From Williamsoniiplasma somnilux (lineage in GTDB: Bacteria; Bacillota_I; Bacilli_A; Mycoplasmatales; Mycoplasmataceae), in assembly GCF_002804005.1 (NCBI RefSeq), contig NZ_CP024965.1, positions 62,001 to 126,000 of the forward strand: 64,000 nt of DNA. Reading direction: 5' to 3'. Made by a program: the position numbers and the translations under genes. The notes beneath the pieces are model-generated. The model was not told where the DNA came from. It did not search any database and worked only from the letters and a program-made list of their open reading frames with translations. Below are positions 44,962 to 55,975 of this stretch, one piece after another. Numbering within the stretch: the first letter of the stretch is position 1; each line of letters begins with the position of its first letter.

Positions 44962-46563
44962 ATGGCAAAGTATGTTTTTGTTACAGGTGGAGTTGTATCT
45001 GGTCTAGGTAAAGGAATTACTGGATCTTCACTTGGGAGATTATTAAAAAATTCAGGATTAAATGTTTTTATGCAAAAATTTGATCCTTATTTAAATGTGG
45101 ATCCAGGAACAATGTCTCCGTATCAACATGGTGAAGTTTATGTAACTGATGATGGAGGAGAAACTGATTTAGATTTAGGTCATTATGAAAGATTTATTGA
45201 TGTCAATCTTTCTAAAAAATCTTCAACTTCTTCAGGAAGAATTTATTTAGACGTTTTAGAAGCAGAACGTCGTGGAGATTGAGGCGGCAAAACTGTCCAA
45301 GTTATTCCGCATATTACAGATCATATTAAAAATAAAGTTTATATGGCTGGTGAAGATAAAAAAATAGATGTTGTAATTACTGAAATTGGTGGAACTGTTG
45401 GAGATATTGAATCTTTACCTTTTTTTGAAGCACTAAGACAAATCAGAATGGAAAAAGGGAAAGAAAATGTACTTTTCTTACACGTTGGATTAGTTCCTTA
45501 TATTGAAGCTTCAAAAGAATATAAAACCAAACCTATTCAACATTCAGTAAAAGAGATGCTAAGTTTAGGAATTCAACCAGATATTATTGTGACTCGAAGT
45601 GACAAACCAACTGGTGATGAAATCAAGAGAAAAATTTCGGCATTTTGTAATGTCCCTCACCAAAACGTTATCGATGCAATAGATACTGATTCAATTTATA
45701 AAGTACCTGTGGCTATGCAAAAACAAGATCTTCATAAAATTGTCATCGAACAACTTAAATTAAAAAAAGCAAAACCAGTTGAAATGAGTGAATGAAATAA
45801 ATTTATTCAAAATATCAACGATTCAAAAGTTGATTTTGAAGTAACATTTGTTGGTAAATATACCGAAATGCCTGATGCCTATCTTTCGGTTGTTGAATCT
45901 TTGAAAATTGCGGGATATCAAGCTAAACGTAAATTAAAAATTAATTGAGTTGATGCATCACTTGTTAATGACAAAAACTACAAAACAATTTTAAAAAATG
46001 CTAAAGGAATTTTGGTTCCTGGTGGTTTTGGAGAGCGTGGTGTTGAAGGTATGATGTTGGCTGCCAAATATGCTAGAGAAAACGATGTACCTTATTTAGG
46101 TATTTGTTTAGGAATGCAAATCGCAACTATTGAATTAGCAAGAAACATTTTAGGATTGAAAACAGCAAATTCCACAGAGTTTGATAAAAATACTAAAGAT
46201 CCAATTATTGATTTTATTAAAGGAATTGATAAAAATAATATTGGTGGTACTTTAAGATTAGGGAAAATGAAAACAACATTAAAACCTAAAACATTAGCAT
46301 CTAAGTTATATGGGGATAAAGAAATTTGAGAGCGTCACAGACACCGCTATGAATTTAATAACATTTATCGTGAGCGTATGGAAAAAGAAGCTGGAGTTGT
46401 TTTTTCAGGAATTTATGTTGAAAAGAATCTTGTTGAAATTATTGAACTGCCAAAAAATAAATTTTTTATCGCAGCTCAATATCATCCAGAATTTACTTCA
46501 AGACCAAACAAGCCTAATCCTTTATTTAAAGGATTTGTTGAAGCGGTTATAAAAAATAAATAA
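44962..46563 (+). CDS. pyrG: CTP synthase
   Basis: The 533-residue enzyme aminates UTP to CTP. The N-terminal synthase has [35 protein letters not shown] and the amidotransferase half has GICLGMQ (catalytic Cys) and [10 protein letters not shown] (His). It lies downstream of rpoE. A hairpin-like CGTTTAAAAC/GTTTTAACG segment in the gap might be an attenuator but is weak. Confidence 0.97.
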
Positions 46564-46566
46564 TTT

Positions 46567-46593
46567 AAAAAGAGCATATTTTATGCTCTTTTT
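46567..46593 (+). terminator. pyrG terminator
   Basis: A 12-base stem (AAAAAGAGCATA/TATGCTCTTTTT) with a three-base loop follows the stop. Confidence 0.9.
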
Positions 46594-46623
46594 GTATAAT
46601 TGATTTATCGAAACGGGGGTCAA

Positions 46624-47328
46624 ATGAAAACAATAATTCAAATCAAAGATTTAAAAAAATCTTTTGGTAAAAAAGAAGTTCTTAAAGGAATTAATTTAGA
46701 AATTAAAGAAGGTGAAAGAATTGCTATCTTGGGTGGTAATGGTGCTGGTAAAACAACACTTGTTGAAATCATCGCCCAAACTTCTAAACAAACATCAGGT
46801 GATATTCAAATTGACATTCCTGGAAATTTGAAAAAAGAAATTGGTATTCAATTTCAAAATGGTGAATGACCTGCAGGGATTAGTGCTAATGACATGATTC
46901 AATTCTATAAAGCAATGTTTCCTAACTTCACCGATGAATGAGAAAAAAAATTAAATTCTGTTTTTGAAATTGATGAATTTAGAAAAAGACATTTAAATCG
47001 TTTATCTGGTGGACAAAAACAAAGATTTAATGCTATGATTTCAGTTTTAAATAACCCTAAAATTGTGATTCTTGACGAATTAACAACTGGTTTAGATATG
47101 TTATTGCAATTTAAAATTATTGAATTTTATAAAACTAATACCGCAAACACAAATCAAACATTGATATTAGTTTCACATAGTCCTGAAGAAGTAGAGTTAT
47201 TATGTGAAAGAATGATTATCATCCACAAAGGTCTTGTCGGATTTGATCAACCTGTTAAAGAAGTGGTTAATAAATATGGTTCAGTCAGAAAAGCGATGGA
47301 CTTATATTTTGCAGGAGGTTTAATTTAA
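46624..47328 (+). CDS. ABC transporter ATP-binding protein
   Basis: The 234-residue ATPase has Walker A GGNGAGKTT, Q-loop IGIQFQNGEW, signature LSGGQKQR, Walker B IVILDELTTGLD (Glu then Leu where DEP is usual) and H-loop SHSPEE. The ATG at 46624 is chosen because GGGGGT lies just upstream. Its stop overlaps the permease start (TAATG). Substrate unknown. Confidence 0.92.
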
Positions 47329-48128
47329 TGAAAACAGATTTCAAATTAAAACAAAACACTCGTGCTTTCAACAATGTTTTTCTATTAGTGTTTAAATCTT
47401 TCGTTAGAAATCCACGTGGACCATTGTTCATGTATGTGGTACCAACATTCTTTATGATTTTATTTTATTTTGTTTTGGATTTTGCCCCAGATTCTAGCGG
47501 GATTAACCAAGCAAAAATTTTACTACCTTATTCCGTATTACCAGCTCTAACGATTTTAACCTCATTAACTCCAGCGATTATTGAATGAAAAAATTCTGTA
47601 CTTTTAAAAAGGGTTGAAATAACCGGTATTTCTAAAAGTTTATTTTTACTAGCTTTATGGTTTGTTTATTTCATTATTGGGCTTTCGGGAGTCATAGTTG
47701 AAATGCTAGTAGCATTAATCATTGGTCAAAAAGATTTTTTAGACGTTTTATCTAGTTTAGATTGAGGACTATTTATTGTCGGGATTGTTTTAACAATTTT
47801 TACATCAATTGCAATTTCTTCATTTATTGGAGGAATTATGTCAAGCGATGGGGCAGCGCAAGGTGTTATTATGATGCTTTATTTCTTTTCGATTTTTATG
47901 TCGGGAATCATGTTACCTCCAGCAATCATTGAAGGGCAAGTTGTTACAAGAATAATATCATTTATTCTTCCACATAAATATGCTGTTTATCCATTGCTAT
48001 ATGCACAAAATTCTGTTGGATTGCAATCATTCCACGAGGTTTGAGTGCCAATTCTTATCTCGATTGGAATTATAATTAGTTTCTTTGTTGTTACATCATT
48101 TACATTCAAATGATCATCGAAAAAATAG
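47328..48128 (+). CDS. ABC-2 type transporter permease
   Basis: The 266-residue protein has about six membrane helices and an ABC-2 layout: a cytoplasmic start (NNVFLLVFKSFVRNPRG), then helices, EWKNSVLLKRVEITGISKS between helices 2 and 3, and IFMSGIMLPP late. It pairs with the preceding ATPase in a two-gene exporter. A strong hairpin follows. Confidence 0.88.
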
Positions 48129-48160
48129 TTCTCCCTTTACGGCGAACTATTTTGCTTTTT
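48122..48160 (+). terminator. Terminator of the second ABC exporter
   Basis: A ten-base stem (AAAATAGTTC/GAACTATTTT) with a 12-base loop overlaps the stop and is followed by GCTTTTTG. Confidence 0.8.
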
Positions 48161-48196
48161 GAGATATAATTTAAAAGTATTATTAGGGGAGAAAAT

Positions 48197-49090
48197 ATGA
48201 CTAGAATTTATCACAACAAATTAGTTAATGCTAAAGCGATGATTCAAGAAGCATACAAAAACAAATATGCAATTGGGCATTTTAACATTAATAACTTAGA
48301 ATGAACTAAATCAATCTTAGAAGCAGCTCAAGCTTCAAAAACACCAGTTATTTTAGGGACATCAGAAGGTGCAATTAAATACATGGGTGGTGTTAAAGTG
48401 GTTGTAGGAATGGTTAACGGATTATTAGATTCATTAAACATTACTGTACCCGTAGCATTACACTTAGACCATGGACAATCAGTTGAAGTTGCTAAAGAAT
48501 GCATTTTAGCAGGATACTCATCAATTATGTTTGATGGTTCACATTTACCATATGAAGAAAACTTAGCAAAAACTAAAGAAGTTGTTGCTTTTGCTGCTCA
48601 ACATGAAGTTTCAGTTGAAGCTGAAATTGGTTCAGTTGGTGGAGAAGAAGACGGAGTAGTTGGAGCAGGTGAATTGGGTGATCCTAAAGAAGCTGCTGAA
48701 TTTGCAGATTTAGGAATCGACATGTTAGCTGCAGGAATCGGTAACATTCATGGAAAATACCCAGAATGATGAAAATCATTATCATTTGAAACTTTAGAAG
48801 TATTACAAAACGCTGCTAAAATGCCGATGGTATTACACGGTGGATCAGGAATTCCTAAAGAACAAGTTATGAAAGCTATTTCATTAGGAATTTCAAAAAT
48901 TAATGTTAACACTGAATTACAATTAGCTTTCCGTGATGCAACAAGAGCATACGTTGAAGCTAAAAAAGATTTAGATGATGTTAAAAAAGGCTTTGATCCT
49001 CGTAAATTATTGGCTCCAGGAACTCAAGCATTGAAAGATACATTCTTAGAATTAACTTCATGATTTGGTTGTCAAGGTAAAGCAAATTAA
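48197..49090 (+). CDS. fba: Class II fructose-bisphosphate aldolase
   Basis: The 297-residue zinc aldolase cleaves fructose 1,6-bisphosphate. The metal and substrate blocks are ALHLDHGQS, SIMFDGSHLPYEEN, EIGSVGGEEDGV, GNIHGKYPE and VLHGGSGIP. The ATG follows AGGGGAG. It is a single gene ended by a GC-rich hairpin, showing active glycolysis. Confidence 0.96.
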
Positions 49091-49101
49091 TATTTAATTT
49101 A

Positions 49102-49123
49102 AAAAACCGCTTTGCGGTTTTTT
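49102..49123 (+). terminator. fba terminator
   Basis: AAAAACCGC pairs with GCGGTTTTT around TTT, followed by T. Confidence 0.9.
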
Positions 49124-49143
49124 TATTTTTTGAGCATCTTGTA

Positions 49144-49172
49144 TTGTTCCTTAAATAGTTTAAAATTATGAT
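49144..49172 (+). promoter_or_regulatory. Promoter of the guaA riboswitch transcript
   Basis: TTGTTC (49144-49149) and TATGAT (49167-49172) are 17 bases apart. The transcript would start near 49179, just before the aptamer. Confidence 0.65.
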
Positions 49173-49185
49173 AATTAAATAAAAA

Positions 49186-49300
49186 ACTTGTATAAACCAG
49201 CATATTGGGCTGGCGTCTCTACACTAACACCCATGTTAGTTCTATAAGTGAAAATGCTTTTAAAAAGTTTTTTTGCTATAGTTTTAATTATATACAAGTT
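49186..49300 (+). promoter_or_regulatory. Purine riboswitch, guanine-type, upstream of guaA
   Basis: The aptamer (49186-49249) has P1 ACTTGTA/TATAAGT, P2 CCAGC/GCTGG with loop ATATTGG, junction GTCTCTAC, P3 ACTAAC/GTTAGT, then T-C-TAT. The specificity base is C at 49242, the guanine-sensing state. P1 strand AACTTGTATA (49185-49194) has a perfect complement TATACAAGTT at 49291-49300, next to the GAGAAAGG ribosome site. This matches control of GMP synthesis; ligand is inferred. Confidence 0.85.
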
Positions 49301-49313
49301 GAGAAAGGTCTCA

Positions 49314-50861
49314 ATGAAACAAACACAAATCGTCATTTTAGATTTTGGGAGTCAATACACCCAACTTTTAGCTCGTCGAATTAGAGAAATGAACGTTTTA
49401 GCAGAAGTGATTGGGTTTCATCACACTAAAGCAGAATTACAAGCAAAATACCCGAATTTAAAAGGGATTATTCTATCGGGAGGACCAGCCTCTGTTTACG
49501 AAGAAGAAAATTATACAATTGACCCTAATCTTTTGGATGGACAAATTCCTGTTTTAGGAATTTGTTATGGATTACAATTAATAACTCATTTACATAACGG
49601 TAAAGTTGAACCAGCTGCCAAACAAGAATTTGGAAAGGCTCAATTATTTTTAGATGTCCCTTCAAATAAACTATTTAAAAATGTTCCTGATGGTAAATTA
49701 GTTTGAATGAGTCACGCTGATCATATCAGTGTCTTGCCTAAAAATTATATTCAAACAGCTCACTCAGATAATTCAGTAGCAGCAATAAAGCATAATGAAT
49801 TTGAAATTTACGGAATTCAATTTCATGCTGAAACTACTCACAGTGAATTTGGTGAACAAATGATTAAAAACTTTGTTTTTGATATTGTTCAAGCACAAAA
49901 AGATTGATACATTAACAAATTTATTGATAGTGCCATTGCTGAAATTAAAAATAAAGTAGGTAATGACAAAGTGATTTTAGGATTGTCAGGAGGAGTAGAT
50001 TCTTCTGTTGCAGCAACGCTAATTTCTAAAGCGATTGGTAAACAATTGATTTGTATTTTTGTTGACACAGGTTTGTTAAGACAAAATGAAGGTTTACAAG
50101 TTATGGAAACTTATACAAAAAATTTTGATATGAAGATCAAAATGGTTGATGCTTCTGCTAAGTTTTATAAAGCATTAAAAGGTATTGAAGAACCAGAAAC
50201 AAAACGTAAACTAATTGGAAAATTATTTATTGATGTCTTTACAGAAGAGGCTCGCAAATTATCCGGTGATGCCAAGTGATTGGCGCAAGGAACAATTTAT
50301 CCTGATGTTATTGAATCTTCAAAAGAAGGACATGTATCCAAAACTATTAAATCACACCACAATGTTGGGGGATTACCGGAGGATCTTGGCTTCGAACTTT
50401 TAGAACCACTTAGGGATTTATTTAAAGACGAAGTTAGAAATGTTGGGCGTGAATTGGGAATTCCTTCATTGATGATTGATCGCCATCCTTTCCCAGGGCC
50501 AGGTCTTGGAATTAGAGTTATTGGTGAAGTTACAAAAGAAAAATGTGATATTTTACGTAAAGCTGATGCTATTTTTATCAATGCCTTAAGAGAAAATAAC
50601 TTATATAATAAAGTATCACAAGCACATGTTGTTTTACTCCCGATTAAAACAGTGGGGGTTATGGGTGATAATCGTACTTATGAATTTGTGGTTGGATTAA
50701 GAGCTGTTAATACTATTGATTTTATGACAGCAACATCATCACATTTACCATGAGAATTTTTGGATTCAGTAGTCAATAAAATTATTAATGAAGTAAAAGG
50801 TGTTAACCGAGTTGTTTATGATATAACTTCTAAACCACCAGGAACAATAGAATGGGAGTAG
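49314..50861 (+). CDS. guaA: GMP synthase (glutamine-hydrolysing)
   Basis: The 515-residue enzyme turns XMP into GMP. The amidotransferase half has [17 protein letters not shown] (catalytic Cys) and [11 protein letters not shown]; the synthetase half has [11 protein letters not shown] and [11 protein letters not shown]. The ATG at 49314 is the true start: it follows GAGAAAGG and gives the standard N-terminus, while earlier in-frame codons lie in the riboswitch. guaB follows within a few bases, so both IMP-to-GMP steps share this leader. Confidence 0.96.
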
Positions 50862-50866
50862 TAAAT

Positions 50867-52012
50867 ATGAATAGTGATAATTTGAACGGAAAATTAATTG
50901 GTGATGGTTTAACTTTTGATGATGTTTTATTAGTGCCAGCTAAAAGTGAAATTTTACCAAATGAAGTTAATTTAAAAACGAAATTAACTAATACTATCAA
51001 TTTGAATATTCCTTTAATTAGTGCAGCTATGGATACTGTTACAGAATCAAAAATGGCAATTGCATTAGCAACAATTGGTGGAGTTGGAGTCATTCATAAG
51101 AACCTATCAATTGATTCACAGATTAAAGAAGTTAAAAAAGTTAAGTTAGCCAAAATTAAAAAAGTTTTAGATTTTGAACCAGTTTTAGATAATCAAGGTA
51201 GACTACTTGTTGGTGCAGCTGTTTCAACTAGCGCCGATACTATTCACAGAGTTGAAAAATTGGTTGAGGCTGAAGTGGATTTTATTGTTTTAGATTCTGC
51301 TCATGGTCATTCAAAAGGTATTATTGAAACAATTAAAAAAATTAGAGAACAATTCTCAACATTACAAATTGTTGCAGGGAATATTGCAACTGAAGCAGCA
51401 GCTAAAGATTTAGTAAAAGCAGGTGCCAACTGTTTAAAAGTTGGAATTGGACCTGGTTCAATTTGTACCACACGAGTTGTTGCAGGTATTGGAGTTCCTC
51501 AAATAACTGCTATTTCTAATGTTTATCGTTATTGCGAGCAAAATAAGATTCCTTTTATTGCAGATGGAGGAATTAAATATTCTGGAGATATCGTTAAAGC
51601 AATCGGAGCAGGAGCAAACGTTGTTATGTTAGGTTCAATTTTTGCAGGAACTGATGAAACTCCAGGAGATGTGATTGCTTTAAATGGTCAAGAGTTTAAA
51701 CGCTATGTAGGAATGGGATCAATGGCCGCAATGGAACGAGGCAGTGCTGATCGTTATTTTCAAAAGGGTAATAAAAAATTAGTTCCTGAAGGAATTGAAT
51801 CGATTGTTCCCGCTAAAGGACCTGTTAGTGAAATTGTTTTTCAATTACTTGGAGGACTAAGATCAGGAATGGGTTATACTGGATGTGCTGATATTGAAAC
51901 TTTAAGAAAAGAAGGTAAATTTATCAAAATAACAGCAGCAGGATTAATTGAATCTCATCCTCATGATGTCAAAATTGATAAATCAGCTCCAAACTACAAA
52001 ATTAACGACTAA
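50867..52012 (+). CDS. guaB: IMP dehydrogenase lacking CBS domains
   Basis: The 381-residue enzyme oxidises IMP to [36 protein letters not shown], the loop [15 protein letters not shown] with the catalytic Cys, and [12 protein letters not shown] are present. The usual pair of CBS domains (about 120 residues) after KNLSIDSQ is missing: only a short linker leads to LLVGAAVS. So it is a catalytic-core form with likely no CBS nucleotide control. ATG 50867 follows GGGAG; it lies directly after guaA. Confidence 0.95.
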   Translation: MNSDNLNGKLIGDGLTFDDVLLVPAKSEILPNEVNLKTKLTNTINLNIPLISAAMDTVTESKMAIALATIGGVGVIHKNLSIDSQIKEVKKVKLAKIKKVLDFEPVLDNQGRLLVGAAVSTSADTIHRVEKLVEAEVDFIVLDSAHGHSKGIIETIKKIREQFSTLQIVAGNIATEAAAKDLVKAGANCLKVGIGPGSICTTRVVAGIGVPQITAISNVYRYCEQNKIPFIADGGIKYSGDIVKAIGAGANVVMLGSIFAGTDETPGDVIALNGQEFKRYVGMGSMAAMERGSADRYFQKGNKKLVPEGIESIVPAKGPVSEIVFQLLGGLRSGMGYTGCADIETLRKEGKFIKITAAGLIESHPHDVKIDKSAPNYKIND

Positions 52013-52112
52013 ATAATGTGTAATATTTAGTAAAATAAATTAGGTTTTACTATACAATTAATATTGTACTGACAAAGTATCTAAATAAAACATAGTAAAG
52101 GAGATCAAGTCT

Positions 52113-52394
52113 ATGCCAAAAAAAGATATTCATCCAAAATACTTCAACGAAGCTAAATTTGTATGTACAACATGTGGTAATGAATTCGCTTGTGGAACTG
52201 TAAAAGGGGAAGAAGTTAGAATTGATGTTTGCTCAAATTGTCACCATTTTTATACTGGGAATCAACAATTTGCAAACAATCAAGGTCGTGTTGAACAATT
52301 TAAATCTAAATTCGCAAGAAAAGATGAAATCAAAGCTAACGTTGAAAAAGCATCAGCTGAACAAAAAGCAGCAAATGCTAAAAACAAAAAATAG
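52113..52394 (+). CDS. rpmE: 50S ribosomal protein L31
   Basis: The 93-residue protein has the zinc form motifs CTTCGNEF and CSNCHHFYTGNQ, with a basic, Ala- and Lys-rich tail longer than usual. AAAGGAGAT precedes the ATG. It stands alone and ends with a hairpin. Confidence 0.94.
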   Translation: MPKKDIHPKYFNEAKFVCTTCGNEFACGTVKGEEVRIDVCSNCHHFYTGNQQFANNQGRVEQFKSKFARKDEIKANVEKASAEQKAANAKNKK

Positions 52395-52411
52395 TTCAAC
52401 TTACTTAATTT

Positions 52412-52437
52412 AAAAGGACTTAGGTCCTTTTTCTTTT
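52412..52437 (+). terminator. rpmE terminator
   Basis: AAAAGGAC pairs with GTCCTTTT around TTAG, followed by T-rich sequence. Confidence 0.88.
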
Positions 52438-52483
52438 TGTTAAAAATGCTTTAAAATATATATTAAAGACTAGGAGAGTTTTT

Positions 52484-54361
52484 ATGAGTTATAAACTAAA
52501 TAAAATTACTTTCATGAATAAAAAAGCTCCTTTAAAATCAATTGATTTAAAAGCACCTAATTCTAAATTTACAGACATTTTTGTTTCTGATAAAATTCAA
52601 AATAGATTTGTTAAAAGAGTTTTACAAGGTAAAGAAAAAATTGCCAAGGGTAGATATCAAATTGATAATCAAGAATTAATTGGCTATGGTTTTGCGAAAA
52701 CTAAAATACAATTTATTGGCCAGGATAAATGGGTAGACCGTTTGATACCCCCAAAATGAATTTTGTATGGGAGTCTTTTTTTTGATTTAAAATTTGTGCG
52801 ACAAGCACGGGTAAAAACAAATGATAAAAAATATGATTATTTATCATTTAAAGATTCTGAAAATGATTTAGATGACATGAAGATTAGAAGAAAAATTGAT
52901 TTAGTTATTTCTAAATTCATCAATGATACTACTAAAGCTGAAGTTCAATTGCTTGAAGACTATTTTTCAAAAATTAGTGTAATCAATAACGAAAAAGCCA
53001 CTAAGATTTTTTCTGATTATTACGTACAAATTAAGGTTCTCGCAAATGAAAATGCCTCATTAAGAGAAGAGTTAGCAAATTCAGAATTGTTATTAACTTT
53101 TTATCAATCCTTATGAGATAAAATTTATTCTTTTGATGAATTGCGTAATTCTTGCACTTGTGAATTTAATGTCAAAGCTTCTTCGAATAAATTAATGAAA
53201 AAAAAATTAACAAAATTTAAATATAGCCAAACTCATTTTATGGTTAAAAAACAATTGAAGTTTATAAATATTAGGATTAGTGAATTGCGCATTTTAATTT
53301 ATAAACTTAAAAAAACCAAGAGAAGGGTTTCTAAACAGTTAAGTCTTGAAATTACAAAATATCATACTTTTAATCAAATTGATAAACAAAAACAATTAGA
53401 AATCACAAATGAATTAAATAATTGAAAAAATTTTAATGGTGACTTAAGACAAGAGTTTGAAATTAAACAAAAAGAAATCTTTTTTGATTTATTAAGTCAT
53501 GAAAATATTATGGTTGGTAAAAAAATTATTTATTTAATTCATGAATATCACACAAAAGTTTTATCAAGCACCGAAGAAATGGGTAAACAAAACGAATTCA
53601 AAATTTTAAAACGTCATTATAAAAAGCAAATTGAATCAATATTTGAGCAAGCTCATGATTGAATCAATGAAATCATTAATAAACTAGACATTAAATTTGA
53701 TTGATATTTGAAAAATGGATTTAAAATTTCGTCTCTAAATGAAATTTATTTAAAAATTATTCAAGCAATTAATTTAAAAAAAGATAATATCATCTTAACT
53801 AAAAATATTGCCTTGTTTTCTAAGAACGATTTAAATAGTTTGAACAAAACTTTTAAAAAAATTATTGAACATTATCCTGAATTAACATTCATTGGCTTAT
53901 CTGACAATTTTTATGAAATTTCAGATTTTTCAAAAGAAATATATACTCCTGATAAAAAAGGTAATTTAATAAGTGTGAGTCCTTCAAAGTTATACGATTT
54001 AAATTCAGGGGTTATTAGAAATAAATGATTTACAAACTATAACATATTTGCCTATAAAAAAGTTGATAACGGAATTGAAATTGAAAAGAAATTTTGAAGT
54101 CTTAACGAACATACATTTGAAGATGCAGGAACAATTTTTATCAATCCTTTCGAAATTAAAACAAAAGAAAACCCTAACGTTAAAGAACAGTTACCTTTAA
54201 TTGTTAAAATTAAGTTGACAAATAAATTTGTTGATAAAAATATGCACCTTGGAATTACCGAGCACGGAAATCGAATTTATTTTTATTCAAAAAGTAAATT
54301 CGATGTCAATAATGAATATGTTATTTATTTACAAAATACTTCAATAACACAAAAATTTTAA
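52484..54361 (+). CDS. Degenerate OppF-like ABC protein without catalytic motifs
   Basis: The 625-residue protein has no clear match, but its order follows an oligopeptide ABC ATPase. The Q-loop region reads TKIQFIGQDKW...LIPP (about 74-90), like IQMIFQDPY...LNP. Near 416 SSLNEIYLKIIQAINLKKDNIILTKN takes the place of the SGGQ signature and Walker B. LTFIGLSDNFYEIS (about 465-478) sits where the H-loop would be. Walker A, signature, DE and H-loop His are all lost. A long Lys-rich coiled-coil insert fills about residues 115-400, as in Mollicute OppF. It is first in a run with nrnA-like and tdk. A non-catalytic partner or structural role is possible. Confidence 0.6.
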
Positions 54362-54369
54362 GGAGATTT

Positions 54370-55308
54370 ATGGATAAAAAAATTGAAAAAAAATTAGTAG
54401 AAAAAATTAATGAATATAAAAATATTATTGTTGCCAAACATATATTGCCAGATTGAGATGCTCAAGGATCTGCGATGGGTATGGCTCACATTATTAAAGA
54501 AAATTTTAAAGGTAAAAAGATAGTTGTTGTGGGCGATCGATTAAATGATGATAAAGATTTTTGAATTGACTCAAAAGATTTAACTGATAAATTTATTAAA
54601 AGCGCTTTAGTAATCACTGTCGATACAGGTACATCATCAAGAATAGATTTCGAAAAATTTAGTTTAGCTAAAGAAATTTTTAAAGTTGATCACCATATCC
54701 CTGTAGATAATTACGGAAATGAAAACTTAGTTGATGTTTCTGCAATTGCTTGTGCACAAGTAGTAACTTTGTGGGCAAAAGATATGAAATTAAAAGTCAA
54801 TCGTAAAGCTGCAACAAATTTGTATAAAGGTTTATTGACTGATTCTAATCGTTTTTTATTTCCCGCAACAAATGTTCACACATTTGAAGCAGCGATTGAA
54901 CTAATTAACTCTGGAATTGATTTAGAAGAAATTCATAATTATCTTTATGTTGGAAATTTAAATCTTAGAAAGTGAACTAATTATGCATTTTCAAAAGTTG
55001 AAATATCAAAAAAAGGTGTAGCAATTATAGTAATTGAAGAAAAAGATTATAAACCATATAAATTAACTTACGACGAAGTTAAATTGGCGCTATCTACAAT
55101 GGCGGGAATTGATGAGATTAAAATTTGATCAACTGTAATCGTTTGAAAAGGGGTTAACAAAGTTTCATTACGATCGCGTAAATATGATGTTAATACTGTT
55201 GCTGTTAAATATAACGGTGGAGGTCATAAATTAGCATCAGGTGCTGAACTTGATAAAATATCAGATTATAAAAATTTAGTTAAAGATCTTGATAAATTAA
55301 TCAAGTAA
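54370..55308 (+). CDS. DHH/DHHA1 phosphoesterase (NrnA-like)
   Basis: The 312-residue protein has the DHH metal motifs: LPDWDAQGSAMG, VITVDTG, VDHHIP, and the DHHA1 loop GGGHKLASGAEL. Relatives are oligoribonuclease/pAp phosphatase NrnA and c-di-nucleotide hydrolases. The substrate cannot be told from sequence. AAGGAGAT lies just before the ATG. It lies in a run of closely spaced genes with tdk next. Confidence 0.88.
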
Positions 55309-55324
55309 AAAAATAAGGGGTTAA

Positions 55325-55939
55325 ATGATAAATATTTTTACAAATAATAATGAAAAAAAATTAGGTTGAATTGAGTTGATTACAGGTTGTATGTTTGCCG
55401 GTAAAACGGAAGAGTTTATTCGTAGATTGAGAAGACATGGTTATGCTAAACATAATGTAATTGCTTTTAAGCCAAGTATTGATTCAAGATACAATATTAA
55501 TTCTATTTCATCGCATTCTGGTTCAATGCTTCCTTCTTTTCCGATTCAATCAACAGAAGAAATTAAGATAATTTTTGAACGTGAAAATAAAAAACGTAAA
55601 ATAGATGTTGTGGGAATTGATGAAGTACAGTTTCTAGACGAAAAAATTGTTGATTATATCAATGAATTAGCCGATAATGGTATTATTGTTATTGTGACAG
55701 GTTTGGATAAAGATTTTAAATCTCAACCATTCCAAAACGTTGATCGCTTATTGCCAATGGCTGAATATGTTGATAAATTAACTGCAATATGCCATAGTTG
55801 TGGTAATTTAGCTAACAGAACACAAAGAATTGTTGATGGAATTCCAGCTAAATGAAATGACCCATTAATTTTAGTGTCAGCTGCTGAAAGCTATGAGGCA
55901 AGATGTCGAAATTGTTATATTAGTCCGCCAAAAGAATAA
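55325..55939 (+). CDS. tdk: Thymidine kinase
   Basis: The 204-residue type II kinase has the P-loop GCMFAGKTEEFIRRL, IDEVQFLD, GLDKDF and two zinc pairs (CHSCG and CRNC). It supplies dTMP from thymidine, consistent with salvage. AAGGGG precedes the ATG. One TGA is Trp. Confidence 0.94.
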
Positions 55940-55975
55940 TTTGAATTTCAAAAAAAAGAGAGGTATTAACTTATT

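Noticed and set aside
49248-49313. Longer guaA start at 49248
   Set aside because: It lies in the riboswitch leader and adds residues absent from the family; 49314 has the ribosome site.
50852-50866. Longer guaB start at 50852
   Set aside because: It overlaps the guaA end and has no ribosome site of its own; 50867 follows GGGAG.
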